64,000 bases of DNA from Pseudomonas nicosulfuronedens (GCF_005877905.1 NZ_SWDV01000023.1:1-64000); one strand, 5' to 3'. Shown: positions 17,766-28,281, numbered from the stretch's first letter. Translations and numbers: made by a program. The notes: a model not told the origin generated them from the letters alone.

Positions 17766-19187
17766 TCAGCCGCTGGCACTCTTGCCCAGCTTCGCCAGCA
17801 CGGCCTCCAGCTGCACCACCTCGCCCATCTGCTCGAACGCCGGATAGCGTTGGCGAATGAAGGCCAGCAACTGCTGCGCAGGTTCCACCTGGCCCAGCTC
17901 CTCGGAGAATGCCCGTGCCGCCATCAGATAGGCGCGAGGAATACCCGGGTAGTCAGGGAAGCGCTTGTGCAGGTTACGCAGCAAGCTCAGCCCCTCGCGG
18001 GCCTTGTGCCGTTCGATCAGGACTTCAGCAATGCGCTCGCAAATGCTTGGGTCCTCCGGCAGGTAATCTGCCTGCAGCTGCCGGGCATTGAGGAAGGCAC
18101 TGGCGGCTAGCTGCGGATTGAGCCGGCCGGCCAGGCTCAGATAGTGGGGCAGATGGTTCAGGCACTCGGCGCGCTCGTTCAAGGCGAAGAGCAACTGGTG
18201 ATAACGCTCGTTCAGCTTGAGGTCCTGGCGACCTTCGCGCAGAGCGGCGACCAGAATCTCCAGGGCGGCACCGGTCTGCCCCTCCTTGACCCGCACCTCA
18301 GCCTCGGCCAGCGCCTTGCGACGGTGCCATTCCGGCGCAGCAAAGCCGGCGGGAGTGTCCTCCCCGGCGGAAACGTAGCCCAGTTCGCCCTGATACTGGA
18401 ACACGGCATAGCCCATCATGGCGCACATCACCACGGCGAAATACCCCGTCAGCCCCGCCACCACCGGGACCATCACCACTCGCGGCAGCCCGTTGGAGAG
18501 CAGCCAGCCGACATAGGTGGGCGACTGCCAGAGAATGAACAGAAACACGCAGAGAATCAGGTAGCGCCAACCCATGGCTGCGATCACCTGCCCCACTTCA
18601 CTGGGACTGAGCGCGGCGCCCAGGCTCTTGTCCAGGGATAGCCGGATGATGCTTGCCGGCAGCACCAGCATGATGGTGATGTTGGCGACCCAATAGACGG
18701 CCTCGCTGTGGAAGTCGGCCGCCAGCCATAGCAGCACCAGGGCGATCAGGAACACCGCCAGCTGCTGGAAGAAGGTCCGCAGGCTATCGGCACTGAAGGC
18801 TTCGAGCAGGCCCGGAGCGTCCTGGCCGCCAAAGCTCGCGGCTTCGATCACGCTGTGCAGGTACTTGGTCGCCACACTGAGCAACGCAACCCAGAGCACG
18901 ATCATGGCCGGCATGAACACGCAGGCCAGTGCCAGCAGGGCGCAGAAGGCCAGCGGTCCGGCCTGGAAGCCGTAAGCGAAGAATTTCGGCAGGCGCTCCC
19001 AGAAGGGTTGCGCTGTATTGGCCGCGCCAAGGAAACGCAGGTGTCCGCGGCACAGGGGGCACGCCGGCGCATACTCCGGAGCATCGGCATTGAGGGGAAT
19101 GCAGCAGTCGCCGTAATGACGCTCGCAGGGCTGGCAATGCCAGGTCGCGGGCTGGGCACTGTGGTAGTGACAGTAACGCTTGTCCAT
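17766..19187 (-). CDS. Membrane protein with N-terminal zinc-ribbon and C-terminal TPR-like region
   Basis: A 473-aa protein from the ATG at 19187 (MDKRYCHYHSAQPATWHC, AAGGA upstream). The N terminus holds a cysteine/histidine-rich B-box-like module: CHYH, CQPC, CC and CPLC, about residues 6-46. It is followed by six or so membrane segments between about residues 65 and 280, and a helical C-terminal half with repeat character (AEAEVRVKEGQTGAALEILV, then HLPHYLSLAGRLNPQLA) that looks like TPR. I do not recognise a characterised homologue. It is near pnp but separated by the pnp terminator. A scaffold or regulatory role at the membrane is a guess. Confidence 0.72.
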   Translation of the reverse strand: MDKRYCHYHSAQPATWHCQPCERHYGDCCIPLNADAPEYAPACPLCRGHLRFLGAANTAQPFWERLPKFFAYGFQAGPLAFCALLALACVFMPAMIVLWVALLSVATKYLHSVIEAASFGGQDAPGLLEAFSADSLRTFFQQLAVFLIALVLLWLAADFHSEAVYWVANITIMLVLPASIIRLSLDKSLGAALSPSEVGQVIAAMGWRYLILCVFLFILWQSPTYVGWLLSNGLPRVVMVPVVAGLTGYFAVVMCAMMGYAVFQYQGELGYVSAGEDTPAGFAAPEWHRRKALAEAEVRVKEGQTGAALEILVAALREGRQDLKLNERYHQLLFALNERAECLNHLPHYLSLAGRLNPQLAASAFLNARQLQADYLPEDPSICERIAEVLIERHKAREGLSLLRNLHKRFPDYPGIPRAYLMAARAFSEELGQVEPAQQLLAFIRQRYPAFEQMGEVVQLEAVLAKLGKSASG

Positions 19188-19234
19188 CTCGGGGCATCCT
19201 TGGAGCGAGATCGGCGAATAGCGCATTTTCAAGG

Positions 19235-19265
19235 CAAAAAAAGAGGGCCCGCAAGGGGCCCTCTT
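19235..19265 (-). terminator. Rho-independent terminator of pnp
   Basis: A ten-base-pair stem (AAGAGGGCCC at 19241-19250 with GGGCCCTCTT at 19256-19265, loop of five) is followed on the minus strand by a T-run at 19242-19236. It lies 16 bases beyond the pnp stop. Confidence 0.92.
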
Positions 19266-19281
19266 TCATTTCACCGATCGC

Positions 19282-21387
19282 TTACACGCCAGAGGCTTCA
19301 GCAGCGGCGACGTCCTTGATGGACAGCTTGATGCGACCACGGTTGTCCACGTCGAGAACCAGGACTTTGACTTCCTGGCCTTCCTGCAGAACGTCGGTGA
19401 CCTTGTCGATGCGCTTGTCGCTGATCTGCGAGATGTGCACCAGACCATCCTTGCCCGGCAGGATGTTGACGAAGGCACCGAAGTCCACGATGCGCTCGAC
19501 CTTGCCGACGTAGATCTTGCCGATTTCGGCTTCCGCGGTGATACCCAGGACGCGCTGCTTGGCGGCCTCGGCAGCTTCCTTGGTTTCGCCGTAGATCTTC
19601 ACGCTGCCATCGTCCTCGATGTCGATCGAGGCCTTGGTCTCTTCGCAGATGCTGCGAATGGTGGCGCCGCCCTTGCCGATGACGTCACGGATCTTGTCGG
19701 TGTCGATCTTCATCTGGATCATGGTCGGAGCGTTTTCCGACAGCTCGGCGCGCGGAGCGGCGATGATCTGGTTCATCTGGCCGAGGATATTCAGGCGAGC
19801 TTCCAGGGCCTGGCCCAGGGCGATCTCCATGATCTCTTCGGTGATACCGTTGATCTTGATGTCCATCTGCAGGGCGGTAACGCCCTTGTCGGTACCGGCG
19901 ACCTTGAAGTCCATATCACCCAGGTGGTCTTCGTCACCCAGGATGTCGGTCAGGATGGCGAACTTGTCACCTTCCTTCACCAGGCCCATGGCGATACCGG
20001 CAACCGGCGCCTTGACCGGAACACCGGCGTCCATCAGCGCCAGGGAAGCACCGCAAACGGAAGCCATGGAGCTGGAACCGTTGGACTCGGTGATCTCGGA
20101 AACAACGCGAATGGTGTAGGGGAACTCGTCCTGGGTCGGCAGCATGGCAGCAACGCTGCGGCGTGCCAGACGGCCGTGGCCGATTTCACGACGACCAGCG
20201 CTGCCCATGCGGCCACACTCGCCTACCGAGAACGGCGGGAAGTTGTAGTGCAGCATGAAGGGGTCTTTGCGCTCGCCTTCGAGGGTATCGAGCAGCTGGG
20301 CGTCACGGGCGGTGCCAAGGGTGGCAACGACCAGAGCCTGGGTTTCGCCGCGGGTGAACAGCGCCGAACCGTGGGTCTTGCCCAGTACGCCGACTTCGAT
20401 ACGCAGCGGGCGAACGGTGCGGGTGTCGCGGCCATCGATACGCGGTTTGCCGTTGACGATGTTTTCGCGAACGGTGCGGTATTCCAGCAGGCCGAAGACT
20501 TCTTTGACTTCACCTGCGGAGAACTGGCCTTCGCCTTCACCGGCGAACTTGGCGACGATCTGCTCGCGCAGGGCGTCCAGGGCCGCGTAACGGTCCTGCT
20601 TGACGGTAACGGTGTAAGCCTCAGAGATGGCAGCACCGAATTCGGCCTTGATGGTGTTGACCAGGGCGGTGTTTTCGACCGGAGCGGACCAGTTCCAGGT
20701 CGGCTTGCCGGCTTCGGTTGCCAGTTCGGCAACGGCACGGATGACAGCCTGGAATTCTTCGTGGGCGAACAGAACGGCACCCAGCATCTGGTCTTCGGTC
20801 AGCTCGTCGGCTTCGGATTCAACCATCAGCACGGCGTCGGAGGTACCGGCCACGACCATGTCGAGGCTGGAGCTCTGCTGCTGCTCATAGGTCGGGTTGA
20901 GGATGTAGCCGATTTCCGGGTGGAAACCAACGCGGGCAGCGCCGATCGGGCCGGCGAACGGGATGCCGGAGATCGCCAGGGCGGCGGAGGTGCCGATCAT
21001 GGCAGCGATGTCCGGATCGGACTTCTTGTTGGTGGAAACGACGGTGCAGACAACCTGCACTTCGTTCATGAAGCCTTCCGGGAACAGCGGGCGAATCGGA
21101 CGGTCGATCAGGCGCGAGGTCAGGGTTTCCTTCTCGGAAGGACGGCCTTCACGCTTGAAGAAACCACCGGGGATACGGCCAGCTGCGTAAGTCTTCTCCT
21201 GGTAGTGCACGGAGAGCGGGAAGAAGCTCTTGCTCGGGTCGGCCTGCTTGGCGCCGACGACGGTGCAGAGCACGGTGACGTCGTCCATGGTGACCAGGAC
21301 GGCACCGGTGGCCTGGCGGGCAATGCGGCCAGTCTCGAGGGTTACGGTCGACTGACCGAACTGGAATTTCTTGGTTACCGGGTTCAC
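19282..21387 (-). CDS. pnp: Polyribonucleotide nucleotidyltransferase (PNPase)
   Basis: PNPase degrades RNA 3' to 5' using phosphate, with or without the degradosome, and acts with poly(A) made by PcnB (at 382). The 701-aa protein has two RNase PH domains (first with [11 protein letters not shown], second with [19 protein letters not shown]), then a KH domain ([20 protein letters not shown]) and an S1 domain ([20 protein letters not shown]) near the C terminus. The start is GTG at 21387, giving [12 protein letters not shown] as in P. aeruginosa. It is co-directional with rpsO, and the intergenic region holds a 29-bp imperfect hairpin that probably mediates RNase III processing. An efficient terminator follows the stop. 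Confidence 0.97.
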   Translation of the reverse strand: MNPVTKKFQFGQSTVTLETGRIARQATGAVLVTMDDVTVLCTVVGAKQADPSKSFFPLSVHYQEKTYAAGRIPGGFFKREGRPSEKETLTSRLIDRPIRPLFPEGFMNEVQVVCTVVSTNKKSDPDIAAMIGTSAALAISGIPFAGPIGAARVGFHPEIGYILNPTYEQQQSSSLDMVVAGTSDAVLMVESEADELTEDQMLGAVLFAHEEFQAVIRAVAELATEAGKPTWNWSAPVENTALVNTIKAEFGAAISEAYTVTVKQDRYAALDALREQIVAKFAGEGEGQFSAGEVKEVFGLLEYRTVRENIVNGKPRIDGRDTRTVRPLRIEVGVLGKTHGSALFTRGETQALVVATLGTARDAQLLDTLEGERKDPFMLHYNFPPFSVGECGRMGSAGRREIGHGRLARRSVAAMLPTQDEFPYTIRVVSEITESNGSSSMASVCGASLALMDAGVPVKAPVAGIAMGLVKEGDKFAILTDILGDEDHLGDMDFKVAGTDKGVTALQMDIKINGITEEIMEIALGQALEARLNILGQMNQIIAAPRAELSENAPTMIQMKIDTDKIRDVIGKGGATIRSICEETKASIDIEDDGSVKIYGETKEAAEAAKQRVLGITAEAEIGKIYVGKVERIVDFGAFVNILPGKDGLVHISQISDKRIDKVTDVLQEGQEVKVLVLDVDNRGRIKLSIKDVAAAEASGV

Positions 21388-21473
21388 GGTTCTTCTACCT
21401 TCTCTTTAGTTGCCTTGGGGGAAATTGTGGAAATGCCGGGAGTCGGACCCGATTTCATTCCCTGTAAAAGCGA

Positions 21474-21538
21474 GAAAGCCGGGAGCCAGAGCCGATGAGC
21501 GGTTTACACCGCCCATCGACCCCGGACTCCCAGCTTCC
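21474..21538 (-). promoter_or_regulatory. Long rpsO-pnp intergenic hairpin (probable RNase III site)
   Basis: On the minus-strand RNA, bases 21538-21509 pair with 21502-21474 in a stem of about 29 pairs, including several G-U pairs and one bulged U, around the six-base loop TGTAAA. In E. coli the pnp leader forms a long stem cut by RNase III and PNPase, which lets PNPase autoregulate. The position here, between rpsO and pnp, is equivalent. It could also act as a partial terminator, since GGCTTTCTCGCTTTT follows. Confidence 0.7.
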
Positions 21539-21556
21539 CACTTCAGGCTTGCCGTC

Positions 21557-21826
21557 TTAGCGACGCAGGCCCAGGCGACCGATCAGGGCGCTGTAACGAG
21601 AGGTGTCCTTGCTCTTCAGGTAGTCCAGCAGCTTACGACGCTGGTTAACCATACGGATCAGGCCACGACGGGAGTGGTGGTCTTTGCCGTTGGCCTTGAA
21701 GTGGTCCTGCAGCTTGTTGATGTTGGCGGACAGCAGTGCAACCTGCACTTCCGGGGAACCGGTGTCGCCCTCAGCTTGCTTGTACTCGTTAACGATCTGG
21801 GCTTTTTCTTGGACGCTCAGTGCCAT
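21557..21826 (-). CDS. rpsO: 30S ribosomal protein S15
   Basis: S15 binds 16S rRNA at the central-domain three-way junction and starts platform assembly. The 89-aa protein ([20 protein letters not shown] to GRLGLRR) has the normal length and the signature [20 protein letters not shown]. The start at 21826 follows AGGAAG. The rpsO-pnp order is widely conserved. The leader holds a small hairpin CAGGGA-GAAG-TCCCTG at 21854-21869; S15 represses its own translation in several bacteria, so this could be an operator, but I cannot show it. The gene lies 98 bases downstream of truB. Confidence 0.97.
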   Translation of the reverse strand: MALSVQEKAQIVNEYKQAEGDTGSPEVQVALLSANINKLQDHFKANGKDHHSRRGLIRMVNQRRKLLDYLKSKDTSRYSALIGRLGLRR

Positions 21827-21924
21827 GATGGGGCTTCCTCTGAGGTAACAGGCCAGGGACTTCTCCCTGTGTTCATAGTAAGAGGAGTGACCGTGCCTGC
21901 TGACAGCCACCCTCGGTTTCGGCC

Positions 21925-22839
21925 TTAAGACCGAATCAGTCGACGCGGCGCCAGGCGCCCGTCTTCGACTACTTCACCGATGCCGATGAAGCGGCCTTCA
22001 TGATCCTGCACCCGCAGCATGCCGAACTTCGGCATATCCGGGGCGCGTACCGGCTGACCATGCAGCCAGTAGTAGGCGCTGTGCTCGGACAACTGCAGCA
22101 GCGGCCAGTGTTCCAGGCCGGCATCCACCGGCAGCAGGAAGCGGTCGAGGGCTTCGTTGCCACCCTCGGCATGGACTTTCTCGAGCTCCTCCAGCGTCAC
22201 CGACTGGTTCAGCTGGAACGGTCCGGCCTGTGTCCGGCGCAAGGCGGCGACATGTGCGCCACACCCGAGTTCGCGGCCGAGGTCTTCGACCAGGGTGCGA
22301 ATGTAGGTGCCCTTGCTGCAGGAAACCGCCAGGGTCGCACAGGGCGACTCGAACGCGAGCATTTCCAGGCGCGCAATAGTAACAGAACGCGCCTCGCGCT
22401 CCACTACCTCTCCCGCACGAGCCAGCTTGTACAACGGCTGGCCATCCTTCTTCAGCGCCGAGTACATCGGCGGCACCTGCTCTATATCGCCGCGGAAGCG
22501 CGGCAGCAGGGCCTCGATGGCCTCCCGACCAACGGTCACCTCGCGTTGCTCAACCACCTCGCCCTCGGCATCGCCGGTGGTGGTGGTGACGCCCAGCTGG
22601 GCCACCGTCTCGTAGGCCTTGTCGGCATCGAGCAGGTACTGGGAGAACTTGGTCGCCTCGCCGAAGCACAGCGGCAGCACGCCGGTGGCCAACGGGTCGA
22701 GGCTGCCGGTGTGGCCAGCCTTCTCGGCGTTGAGCAGCCAGCGCACCTTCTGCAGGGCCTGGTTGGAGCTCATGCCGCGCGGCTTGTCGAGAATCAGCAC
22801 GCCGTTGACCGCACGGCGAATGCGTTTCACCTGGGCCAC
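21925..22839 (-). CDS. truB: tRNA pseudouridine(55) synthase
   Basis: TruB makes pseudouridine 55 in the T loop of tRNAs and is also an RNA chaperone. In the 304-aa protein the catalytic aspartate is D48 in [12 protein letters not shown]. Other family motifs are [18 protein letters not shown] and [15 protein letters not shown], with a C-terminal PUA-like region ending APRRLIRS. The start is GTG at 22839 ([13 protein letters not shown]), the conserved Pseudomonas start. Only three bases separate it from the rbfA stop, placing it firmly in the rimP-nusA-infB-rbfA-truB operon. Confidence 0.96.
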   Translation of the reverse strand: MAQVKRIRRAVNGVLILDKPRGMSSNQALQKVRWLLNAEKAGHTGSLDPLATGVLPLCFGEATKFSQYLLDADKAYETVAQLGVTTTTGDAEGEVVEQREVTVGREAIEALLPRFRGDIEQVPPMYSALKKDGQPLYKLARAGEVVEREARSVTIARLEMLAFESPCATLAVSCSKGTYIRTLVEDLGRELGCGAHVAALRRTQAGPFQLNQSVTLEELEKVHAEGGNEALDRFLLPVDAGLEHWPLLQLSEHSAYYWLHGQPVRAPDMPKFGMLRVQDHEGRFIGIGEVVEDGRLAPRRLIRS

Positions 22840-22842
22840 GCG

Positions 22843-23229
22843 TTACTCCTCGGAATCGCCGCCGCGACGATCGGCAGCCACTGCGCGCTCGATCAGCGCC
22901 GACAGCTCGGCACCACGGCGGATGCTGGCGTCGTAGCTGAAGTGCAGTTGCGGCACGGTGCGCAGTTTCATCGCCTTGCCCAACTGCATGCGCAGGAAAC
23001 CGGCGGCATCGTTGAGGATGCTGGTGTTCTGCTTCACCACTTCGGCGTTGTCGTCCTGGCCCATCACGGTGACGTACACCTTGGCATGGGACAGGTCGCG
23101 GGCCACGTCGACGCCGGTGATGGTCACCAGACCGAGACGCGGGTCCTTGATTTCACGCTGGATCAGCAGCGCCAGTTCGCGCTGCATCTGGTCGCCGATA
23201 CGCTGGGTACGGCTGTACTCTTTGGCCAT
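22843..23229 (-). CDS. rbfA: 30S ribosome-binding factor A
   Basis: RbfA helps the late maturation of the 30S subunit and 16S rRNA 5' end, especially in the cold. The 128-aa protein ([20 protein letters not shown]) has the KH-like fold features of the family: [30 protein letters not shown], and the motif [19 protein letters not shown] with [13 protein letters not shown]. The start at 23229 is selected by the family N terminus. Charged residues (RRGGDSEE) form the tail. It follows infB after a 106-base gap containing a GC-rich hairpin. Confidence 0.96.
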   Translation of the reverse strand: MAKEYSRTQRIGDQMQRELALLIQREIKDPRLGLVTITGVDVARDLSHAKVYVTVMGQDDNAEVVKQNTSILNDAAGFLRMQLGKAMKLRTVPQLHFSYDASIRRGAELSALIERAVAADRRGGDSEE

Positions 23230-23281
23230 TTTTCTAACCTGCTTACCCGAGCCGAGAGGCTCCGGGTCTGAAAGCGGCAAA

Positions 23282-23313
23282 CGCCCGGGACAGCTGGAAA
23301 GCCGGCCCGGGCG
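23282..23313 (-). terminator. Hairpin between infB and rbfA
   Basis: CGCCCGGG and CCCGGGCG form an eight-base-pair stem with a 16-base loop, followed on the minus strand by only TTT. It may attenuate or protect the infB 3' end inside the operon rather than end transcription. Confidence 0.45.
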
Positions 23314-23335
23314 CTGCGTTCACGCTCGAATACCC

Positions 23336-25870
23336 TTACAGAGTACGAGCGACTTCGACCTTCTCGAACACTTCGATCTTGTCGCCGACGCGGACGTCGT
23401 TGTAGCTCTTCACGCCGATACCGCACTCCATGCCGGCACGTACTTCCGAGACGTCATCCTTGAAGCGACGCAGGGATTCCAGCTCGCCTTCGAAGATAAC
23501 CACGTCGTCGCGCAGTACACGGATCGGACGATTGCGGTGCACCAGACCCTCGGTGACCATGCAGCCGGCGACCGCGCCGAACTTCGGCGAACGGAACACG
23601 TCGCGCACTTCGGCGATGCCCAGGATGTTCTCGCGAACATCGCTGCCGAGCATGCCGGTCAGGGCTTTCTTGACGTCTTCGATGATGTCGTAGATCACGT
23701 TGTAGTAACGCATGTCGAGGCCTTCGGACTCGACGATCTTGCGCGCACCGGCGTCAGCACGGACGTTGAAGCCGAACAGCACCGCGTTGGAGGCCAGCGC
23801 CAGGTTGGCATCGGACTCGGTGATACCACCGACGCCGCCACCGACCACGCGAACCTGCACTTCGTCGTTGCCCAGGCCGCTGAGCGAGCCCTGCAGGGCC
23901 TCCAGCGAACCACGGACATCGGACTTGAGCACGATGTTGAGGGTCTTCTTCTCTTCCTGGCCCATGTTCTCGAAGATGTTTTCCAGCTTGCCGGCGTGGG
24001 CACGAGCCAGTTTCACTTCGCGGAACTTGCCTTGACGGAACAGAGCGACTTCGCGGGCCTTCTTCTCGTCGGCAACCACGGTCATCTCGTCACCGGCATC
24101 CGGAGTGCCATCCAGGCCGAGGATCTCGACCGGAATGGACGGACCGGCTTCCTTGATCGGCTTGCCGTTCTCGTCGAGCATCGCACGGACGCGGCCGTAG
24201 TTGACGCCGACCAGAACCATGTCGCCCTGACGCAGGGTGCCGTCCTGGACCAGCACGGTGGCTACCGGGCCGCGGCCCTTGTCCAGACGGGACTCGACCA
24301 CCACGCCACGGCCAGGGGCCGACGGAGTGGCTTTGAGTTCGAGCACTTCAGCCTGCAGCAGTACGGCTTCGAGCAGCTCGTCGACGCCGGTACCCAGCTT
24401 GGCGGAGACGTGAACGTACGGAGCATCGCCGCCCCACTCTTCCGGAATCACGTCCAGAGCGGCCAGGCCGTTCTTGATGTTGTCCGGGTTGGCGTCGGGC
24501 TTGTCGATCTTGTTCACCGCAACCACGATCGGCACACCAGCCGCTTTCGCGTGCTGTACGGCTTCCTGGGTCTGCGGCATCACGCCGTCGTCCGCTGCCA
24601 CCACGAGGATGACGATGTCAGTCGCCTGGGCACCACGGGCACGCATCGCGGTGAACGCGGCGTGGCCAGGGGTGTCGAGGAAGGTGACCATGCCGCGGTC
24701 GGTTTCCACGTGGTAGGCGCCGATGTGCTGGGTGATGCCGCCAGCTTCGCCAGCTGCCACCTTCGCACGACGGATGTAGTCGAGCAGCGAGGTCTTGCCG
24801 TGGTCGACGTGGCCCATCACGGTTACGACCGGCGCGCGGGATACCGCCTCGCCTTCGAACTTCAGCGATTCGGCCAGTTGCTCTTCCAGGGCGTTCTCGC
24901 TGACCAGCTTGACCTTGTGGCCGAGCTCTTCGGCGATCAGTTGGGCGGTCTCCTGGTCGAGTACCTGGTTGATGGTCACCGGGGTGCCCATCTTGAACAT
25001 GAACTTGACGACCTCAGCGCCCTTCACCGACATCTGGGCAGCGAGATCGCCCACGGTGATGGTTTCGCCGATATTCACTTCACGCACAATCGGTCCTGTC
25101 GGGCTCTGGAACCCGTGCTGGTTACGCTTCTTCAGCTTGCCCTTGCCACGGCCACCGCCGCGACGGCCAAAGCTGTCGTCGTCGTCGCCACCGCTGCGCA
25201 CAACGCGCGGCGCAGTGGTCTTTTCCTTTTCCTTGATCGACGGGCGATGCTGGGCATGCTTGCGATCACGGCGCTCGTCCTCGTCGTCGCGCTTCGGCGC
25301 GCGGCGCACTTCGTCCTTCTTGCGGTCGTCCGCAGCAGGAGTGGCAGCGGCCGGAGCAGCAGGAGCGGCAGCCGGAGCTGCGGCGCGCGGCGCATCGGCA
25401 GCAGCCGGAGCGGCAGCAGCCGGTGCAACATCAGTGGCTTGGCGAGCGGCGTCCGCCTGACGACGGGCCTCTTCCGCGGCGGCGCGCTGACGGGCCTCTT
25501 CCTCGGCCTTCACACGTACGGCTTCTTCAGCGGCACGCTGTTCTTCCAGCTCGCGCTGGCGCTCGGCCTCAAGCTCTTCAGGATCACGCTTGACGTAGGT
25601 CTTCTTCTTGCGAACCTCGACGCTGACGGTCTTGCTGCCAGCGACCCTGATGGTCGAGGTGGTCTTGCGTTGCAGGGTGATCTTGCGCGGTTCATCCGCG
25701 CGATCGCCGTGGCTGCCTTTCAAGTGGGCCAGCAGCGCTTGTTTCTCGCTATCGGTCACTACCTGCTCGGCGTTGTTGTGCGGCAGACCCGCTTCGCGCA
25801 TCTGCTGCAGCAGGCGCTCTACCGGCGTATCGACCGTCTTGGCCAGTTCTTTCACCGTGACTTGCGTCAT
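23336..25870 (-). CDS. infB: Translation initiation factor IF-2
   Basis: IF-2 is the GTPase that brings fMet-tRNA to the 30S subunit and drives subunit joining. The 844-aa protein has an N-terminal IF2-N domain ([20 protein letters not shown]) and a long Ala/Glu/Arg-rich linker (residues ~100-230, with A/P-rich low complexity around 150-185). A second IF2-N domain and the G domain follow: [12 protein letters not shown] (G1), DTPGHAAF (G3), NKIDKPDA (G4). The C-terminal domains bind fMet-tRNA. The start ATG at 25870 follows GAGGAGAG. The encoded initiator tRNA sits upstream in the same block. Confidence 0.97.
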   Translation of the reverse strand: MTQVTVKELAKTVDTPVERLLQQMREAGLPHNNAEQVVTDSEKQALLAHLKGSHGDRADEPRKITLQRKTTSTIRVAGSKTVSVEVRKKKTYVKRDPEELEAERQRELEEQRAAEEAVRVKAEEEARQRAAAEEARRQADAARQATDVAPAAAAPAAADAPRAAAPAAAPAAPAAATPAADDRKKDEVRRAPKRDDEDERRDRKHAQHRPSIKEKEKTTAPRVVRSGGDDDDSFGRRGGGRGKGKLKKRNQHGFQSPTGPIVREVNIGETITVGDLAAQMSVKGAEVVKFMFKMGTPVTINQVLDQETAQLIAEELGHKVKLVSENALEEQLAESLKFEGEAVSRAPVVTVMGHVDHGKTSLLDYIRRAKVAAGEAGGITQHIGAYHVETDRGMVTFLDTPGHAAFTAMRARGAQATDIVILVVAADDGVMPQTQEAVQHAKAAGVPIVVAVNKIDKPDANPDNIKNGLAALDVIPEEWGGDAPYVHVSAKLGTGVDELLEAVLLQAEVLELKATPSAPGRGVVVESRLDKGRGPVATVLVQDGTLRQGDMVLVGVNYGRVRAMLDENGKPIKEAGPSIPVEILGLDGTPDAGDEMTVVADEKKAREVALFRQGKFREVKLARAHAGKLENIFENMGQEEKKTLNIVLKSDVRGSLEALQGSLSGLGNDEVQVRVVGGGVGGITESDANLALASNAVLFGFNVRADAGARKIVESEGLDMRYYNVIYDIIEDVKKALTGMLGSDVRENILGIAEVRDVFRSPKFGAVAGCMVTEGLVHRNRPIRVLRDDVVIFEGELESLRRFKDDVSEVRAGMECGIGVKSYNDVRVGDKIEVFEKVEVARTL

Positions 25871-25897
25871 GCACTTCTCTCCTCAGGCCGCGAATGC

Positions 25898-27379
25898 TTA
25901 CTCGAACCAATGGGCCCGGGCGGCCATGATCAACTTGCCGGCACGCTCTTCGTCCATGCCGTCGATGTCGAGCAGATCGTCAATAGATTGCTCGGCAAGA
26001 TCTTCACGGGTGGTTACGCCACGCAGCGCCAGGTCCACGGCCAGCTCTTTGGTCATACCATCGAGGCTGAGCAGGTCTTCGGCAGGTTGTGCGTCGGCGA
26101 GTTTCTCTTCAGTGGCGATGGCTTTGGTCAGCAGGCGGTCCTTGGCACGCGAGCGCAGCTCGTTGACGATGTCTTCGTCGAAGCCGTCGATGCTGAGCAT
26201 CTCTTCCATCGGTACGTAGGCGATCTCTTCCAGGGTGGTGAAACCTTCTTCAACCAGGACCTGGGCGAGTTCTTCATCGACATCCAGCTCGTCGACGAAG
26301 CGCTGCAGGATGTCGCCAGTTTCAGCCTGCTGTTTGGCCTGGATATCGGCCTCGGTCATCACGTTCAGGGTCCAGCCGGTGAGCTGGCTGGCCAGACGGA
26401 CGTTCTGGCCACTGCGGCCGATGGCCTGTGCCAGGTTGTCCTCGGCGACGGCGATATCCATGGTGTGGGTATCTTCGTCGACGATGATCGCCGCCACTTC
26501 GGCCGGGGCCATGGCGTTGATCACGAACTGCGCGGGGTTGTCGTCCCAGAGGACGATGTCCACACGCTCGCCGCCCAGCTCGCCGGAGACGGCCTGGACG
26601 CGGGAACCACGCATACCGATGCAGGCACCCTGCGGATCGATACGTTTGTCCTTGGAGCGAACGGCGATCTTGGCGCGCGAACCCGGATCACGGGCAGCGG
26701 CCATCACGTCGATCAGTTGCTCGGCGATTTCCGGTACTTCGATGCGGAACAGCTCGATCAGCATTTCCGGCGCGGTACGCGACAGGATCAGCTGAGGACC
26801 ACGGTTCTCGCTGCGGATTTCCTTCAGCAGGGCACGCACACGGGTGCCGACGCGGAAGGTTTCACGCGGGATGATCTGGTCGCGGGCCAGCAGCGCTTCA
26901 GCGTTGTTGCCCAGATCGACGATCACGTTGTCGCGGGTAACCTTCTTGACGGTGCCGGAGATGATCTCGTTGACCTTCTCGCGGTAGGCATCGACCACCT
27001 GGGCGCGCTCGGCTTCGCGAACTTTCTGCACGATGACCTGCTTGGCGGTCTGTGCGGCGATGCGGCCGAACTCGATGGATTCGATCTTTTCTTCGATGAC
27101 CTCGCCGGCTTTCATGCCGGGGTGCTCTTCCTGCACGTCTTCGACGGTCAGTTCCGAGGCAGGATTGGAATAATCCTCATCCTCGACGATGGTCCAGCGA
27201 CGGAAGGTTTCGTAGTTGCCGTTGGCGCGGTTGATTTCCACACGCAGGTCAACCTCGTCCTCGAAACGCTTTTTGGTCGCGGTTGCCAGGGCCAGCTCCA
27301 GCGCTTCGAAAATCACGCCAGGCGGTACACCCTTCTCGTTGGATACCGACTCAACAACCAGCAGTACTTCTTTGCTCAT
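25898..27379 (-). CDS. nusA: Transcription termination/antitermination protein NusA
   Basis: NusA binds RNA polymerase and controls pausing, intrinsic termination and antitermination. The 493-aa protein has an N-terminal polymerase-binding domain ([20 protein letters not shown]), an S1 domain ([20 protein letters not shown]), two KH domains ([36 protein letters not shown]) and two C-terminal acidic repeats ([38 protein letters not shown]). It lies 45 bases after rimP and 27 bases before infB. In E. coli NusA represses its own operon; the tandem hairpins before rimP here would suit such control. Confidence 0.97.
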   Translation of the reverse strand: MSKEVLLVVESVSNEKGVPPGVIFEALELALATATKKRFEDEVDLRVEINRANGNYETFRRWTIVEDEDYSNPASELTVEDVQEEHPGMKAGEVIEEKIESIEFGRIAAQTAKQVIVQKVREAERAQVVDAYREKVNEIISGTVKKVTRDNVIVDLGNNAEALLARDQIIPRETFRVGTRVRALLKEIRSENRGPQLILSRTAPEMLIELFRIEVPEIAEQLIDVMAAARDPGSRAKIAVRSKDKRIDPQGACIGMRGSRVQAVSGELGGERVDIVLWDDNPAQFVINAMAPAEVAAIIVDEDTHTMDIAVAEDNLAQAIGRSGQNVRLASQLTGWTLNVMTEADIQAKQQAETGDILQRFVDELDVDEELAQVLVEEGFTTLEEIAYVPMEEMLSIDGFDEDIVNELRSRAKDRLLTKAIATEEKLADAQPAEDLLSLDGMTKELAVDLALRGVTTREDLAEQSIDDLLDIDGMDEERAGKLIMAARAHWFE

Positions 27380-27424
27380 CGTACGCCTCGCCTTTCAATC
27401 CATTGGAATCCGCGCTCTCGCGGC

Positions 27425-27883
27425 TCACTCAAATCGGGGAATGATGTTGGCCTTGTCGATCGAGTCGACCGGCAGCAGGTATTCATGGTCATCCACCAGG
27501 ACCACCACATCCTGCTCCTCCACACCACGGAGAATGCCCTGGAAATTGCGGCGCCGCTCAAAGGGCGTGCGCAGCTTGATCTTCACCTGCTCGCCGACAT
27601 AGAGCGCGAACTGTTCAAGGGTGAAGAGCGGCCGATCCATACCCGGCGACGACACCTCGAGGGTGTACTCACCGCTGATCGGATCCTCTACGTCGAGAAT
27701 GCCACTGATCTGACGACTGACAATTTCACAATCATCGACCAGGATGCCTTCCTGACGATCGATATAAACCCGGAGCAGGGAATGACGACCTTGGGAAATG
27801 AACTCCAGGCCCCAGCACTCATAGCCGAGCGCCTCTACTACAGGGGCCAACAAGGCCTGCAACTGTTCTAGCTTGCTCGACAC
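27425..27883 (-). CDS. rimP: Ribosome maturation factor RimP
   Basis: RimP assists 30S maturation. The 152-aa product (GTG start at 27883: [20 protein letters not shown]) shows the family core [20 protein letters not shown], the conserved segment [20 protein letters not shown] and a C-terminal Sm-like part ([20 protein letters not shown]). A frame extension exists to 27913, but its start lies inside the terminator stem, so the GTG is preferred. It is the first gene of the nusA-infB operon; two intrinsic terminators lie between it and the initiator tRNA gene upstream. Confidence 0.95.
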   Translation of the reverse strand: MSSKLEQLQALLAPVVEALGYECWGLEFISQGRHSLLRVYIDRQEGILVDDCEIVSRQISGILDVEDPISGEYTLEVSSPGMDRPLFTLEQFALYVGEQVKIKLRTPFERRRNFQGILRGVEEQDVVVLVDDHEYLLPVDSIDKANIIPRFE

Positions 27884-27911
27884 CTGATCGCCTCGCGTAT
27901 GCTGTAGAAAC

Positions 27912-27933
27912 AAAAAATGGGCGAAACGCCCAT
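27912..27933 (-). terminator. Intrinsic terminator/attenuator just before rimP
   Basis: Minus strand: ATGGGCG, loop TTT, CGCCCAT (27933-27917), followed by TTTTTT (27917-27912). It lies only 28 bases before the rimP start, leaving no room for a promoter between. Transcription of rimP-nusA-infB must therefore read through it, which makes it a candidate attenuator. Confidence 0.82.
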
Positions 27934-27979
27934 CCCTTAAGGACCGCCCTGACCTGGCGGCACGGACTGTCCAGCTAGC

Positions 27980-28001
27980 AAAAAGCCCCTGAAAAGGGGC
28001 T
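27980..28001 (-). terminator. Intrinsic terminator after tRNA-fMet
   Basis: Minus strand: AGCCCCT, loop TTTC, AGGGGCT (28001-27984), followed by a T-run to 27980. It begins ten bases after the tRNA CCA end and would end the tRNA transcript, or reduce read-through into rimP. Confidence 0.85.
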
Positions 28002-28010
28002 CTGCCAAAC

Positions 28011-28087
<77 letters not shown>

Positions 28088-28150
28088 TCAAAGCTGGTGC
28101 GAAATTATACGGTTGAGCCCCTTGAAGGTCAACCGAAACTCCGAAACGAC

Positions 28151-28171
28151 AAGGCCCGCACTGCGGGCCTT
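28151..28171 (-). terminator. Hairpin between tRNA-Leu and tRNA-fMet
   Basis: AAGGCCCGC and GCGGGCCTT form a nine-base-pair stem with a three-base loop eight bases beyond the tRNA-Leu 3' end. The minus strand continues TGTCGTTT, a weak U-tract; the plus strand continues TTCG. It may act as terminator or processing signal. Confidence 0.55.
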
Positions 28172-28179
28172 TTCGTATA

Positions 28180-28265
28180 TGGTACCGAGGAGGGGACTCG
28201 AACCCCTACAGCCTATGGCCACTACCACCTCAAGGTAGCGTGTCTACCAATTCCACCACCTCGGC
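28180..28265 (-). tRNA. tRNA-Leu (GAG anticodon)
   Basis: An 86-base class II tRNA gene on the minus strand, starting GCCGAGGTGGTGGAATTGG and ending CCTCGGTACCA with encoded CCA. The anticodon arm CTACCTTGAGGTGGTAG gives anticodon GAG for CUC/CUU leucine codons. The long variable arm and the GTTCGAGTC T arm are normal. It follows secG by 16 bases and is probably co-transcribed with tpiA-secG. Confidence 0.97.
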
Positions 28266-28281
28266 AAAAACTCTTGCCTGC

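Noticed and set aside
19435-21498. A 687-codon frame opposite pnp
   Set aside because: Translation is Gly/Asp/Gln-rich with no motif, and the coding strand is pnp.
22958-27871. A 1637-codon open frame on the plus strand opposite infB and nusA
   Set aside because: It lies antisense to perfectly recognisable IF-2, NusA and RimP, and its translation is low-complexity. High GC in third positions opens such shadow frames.
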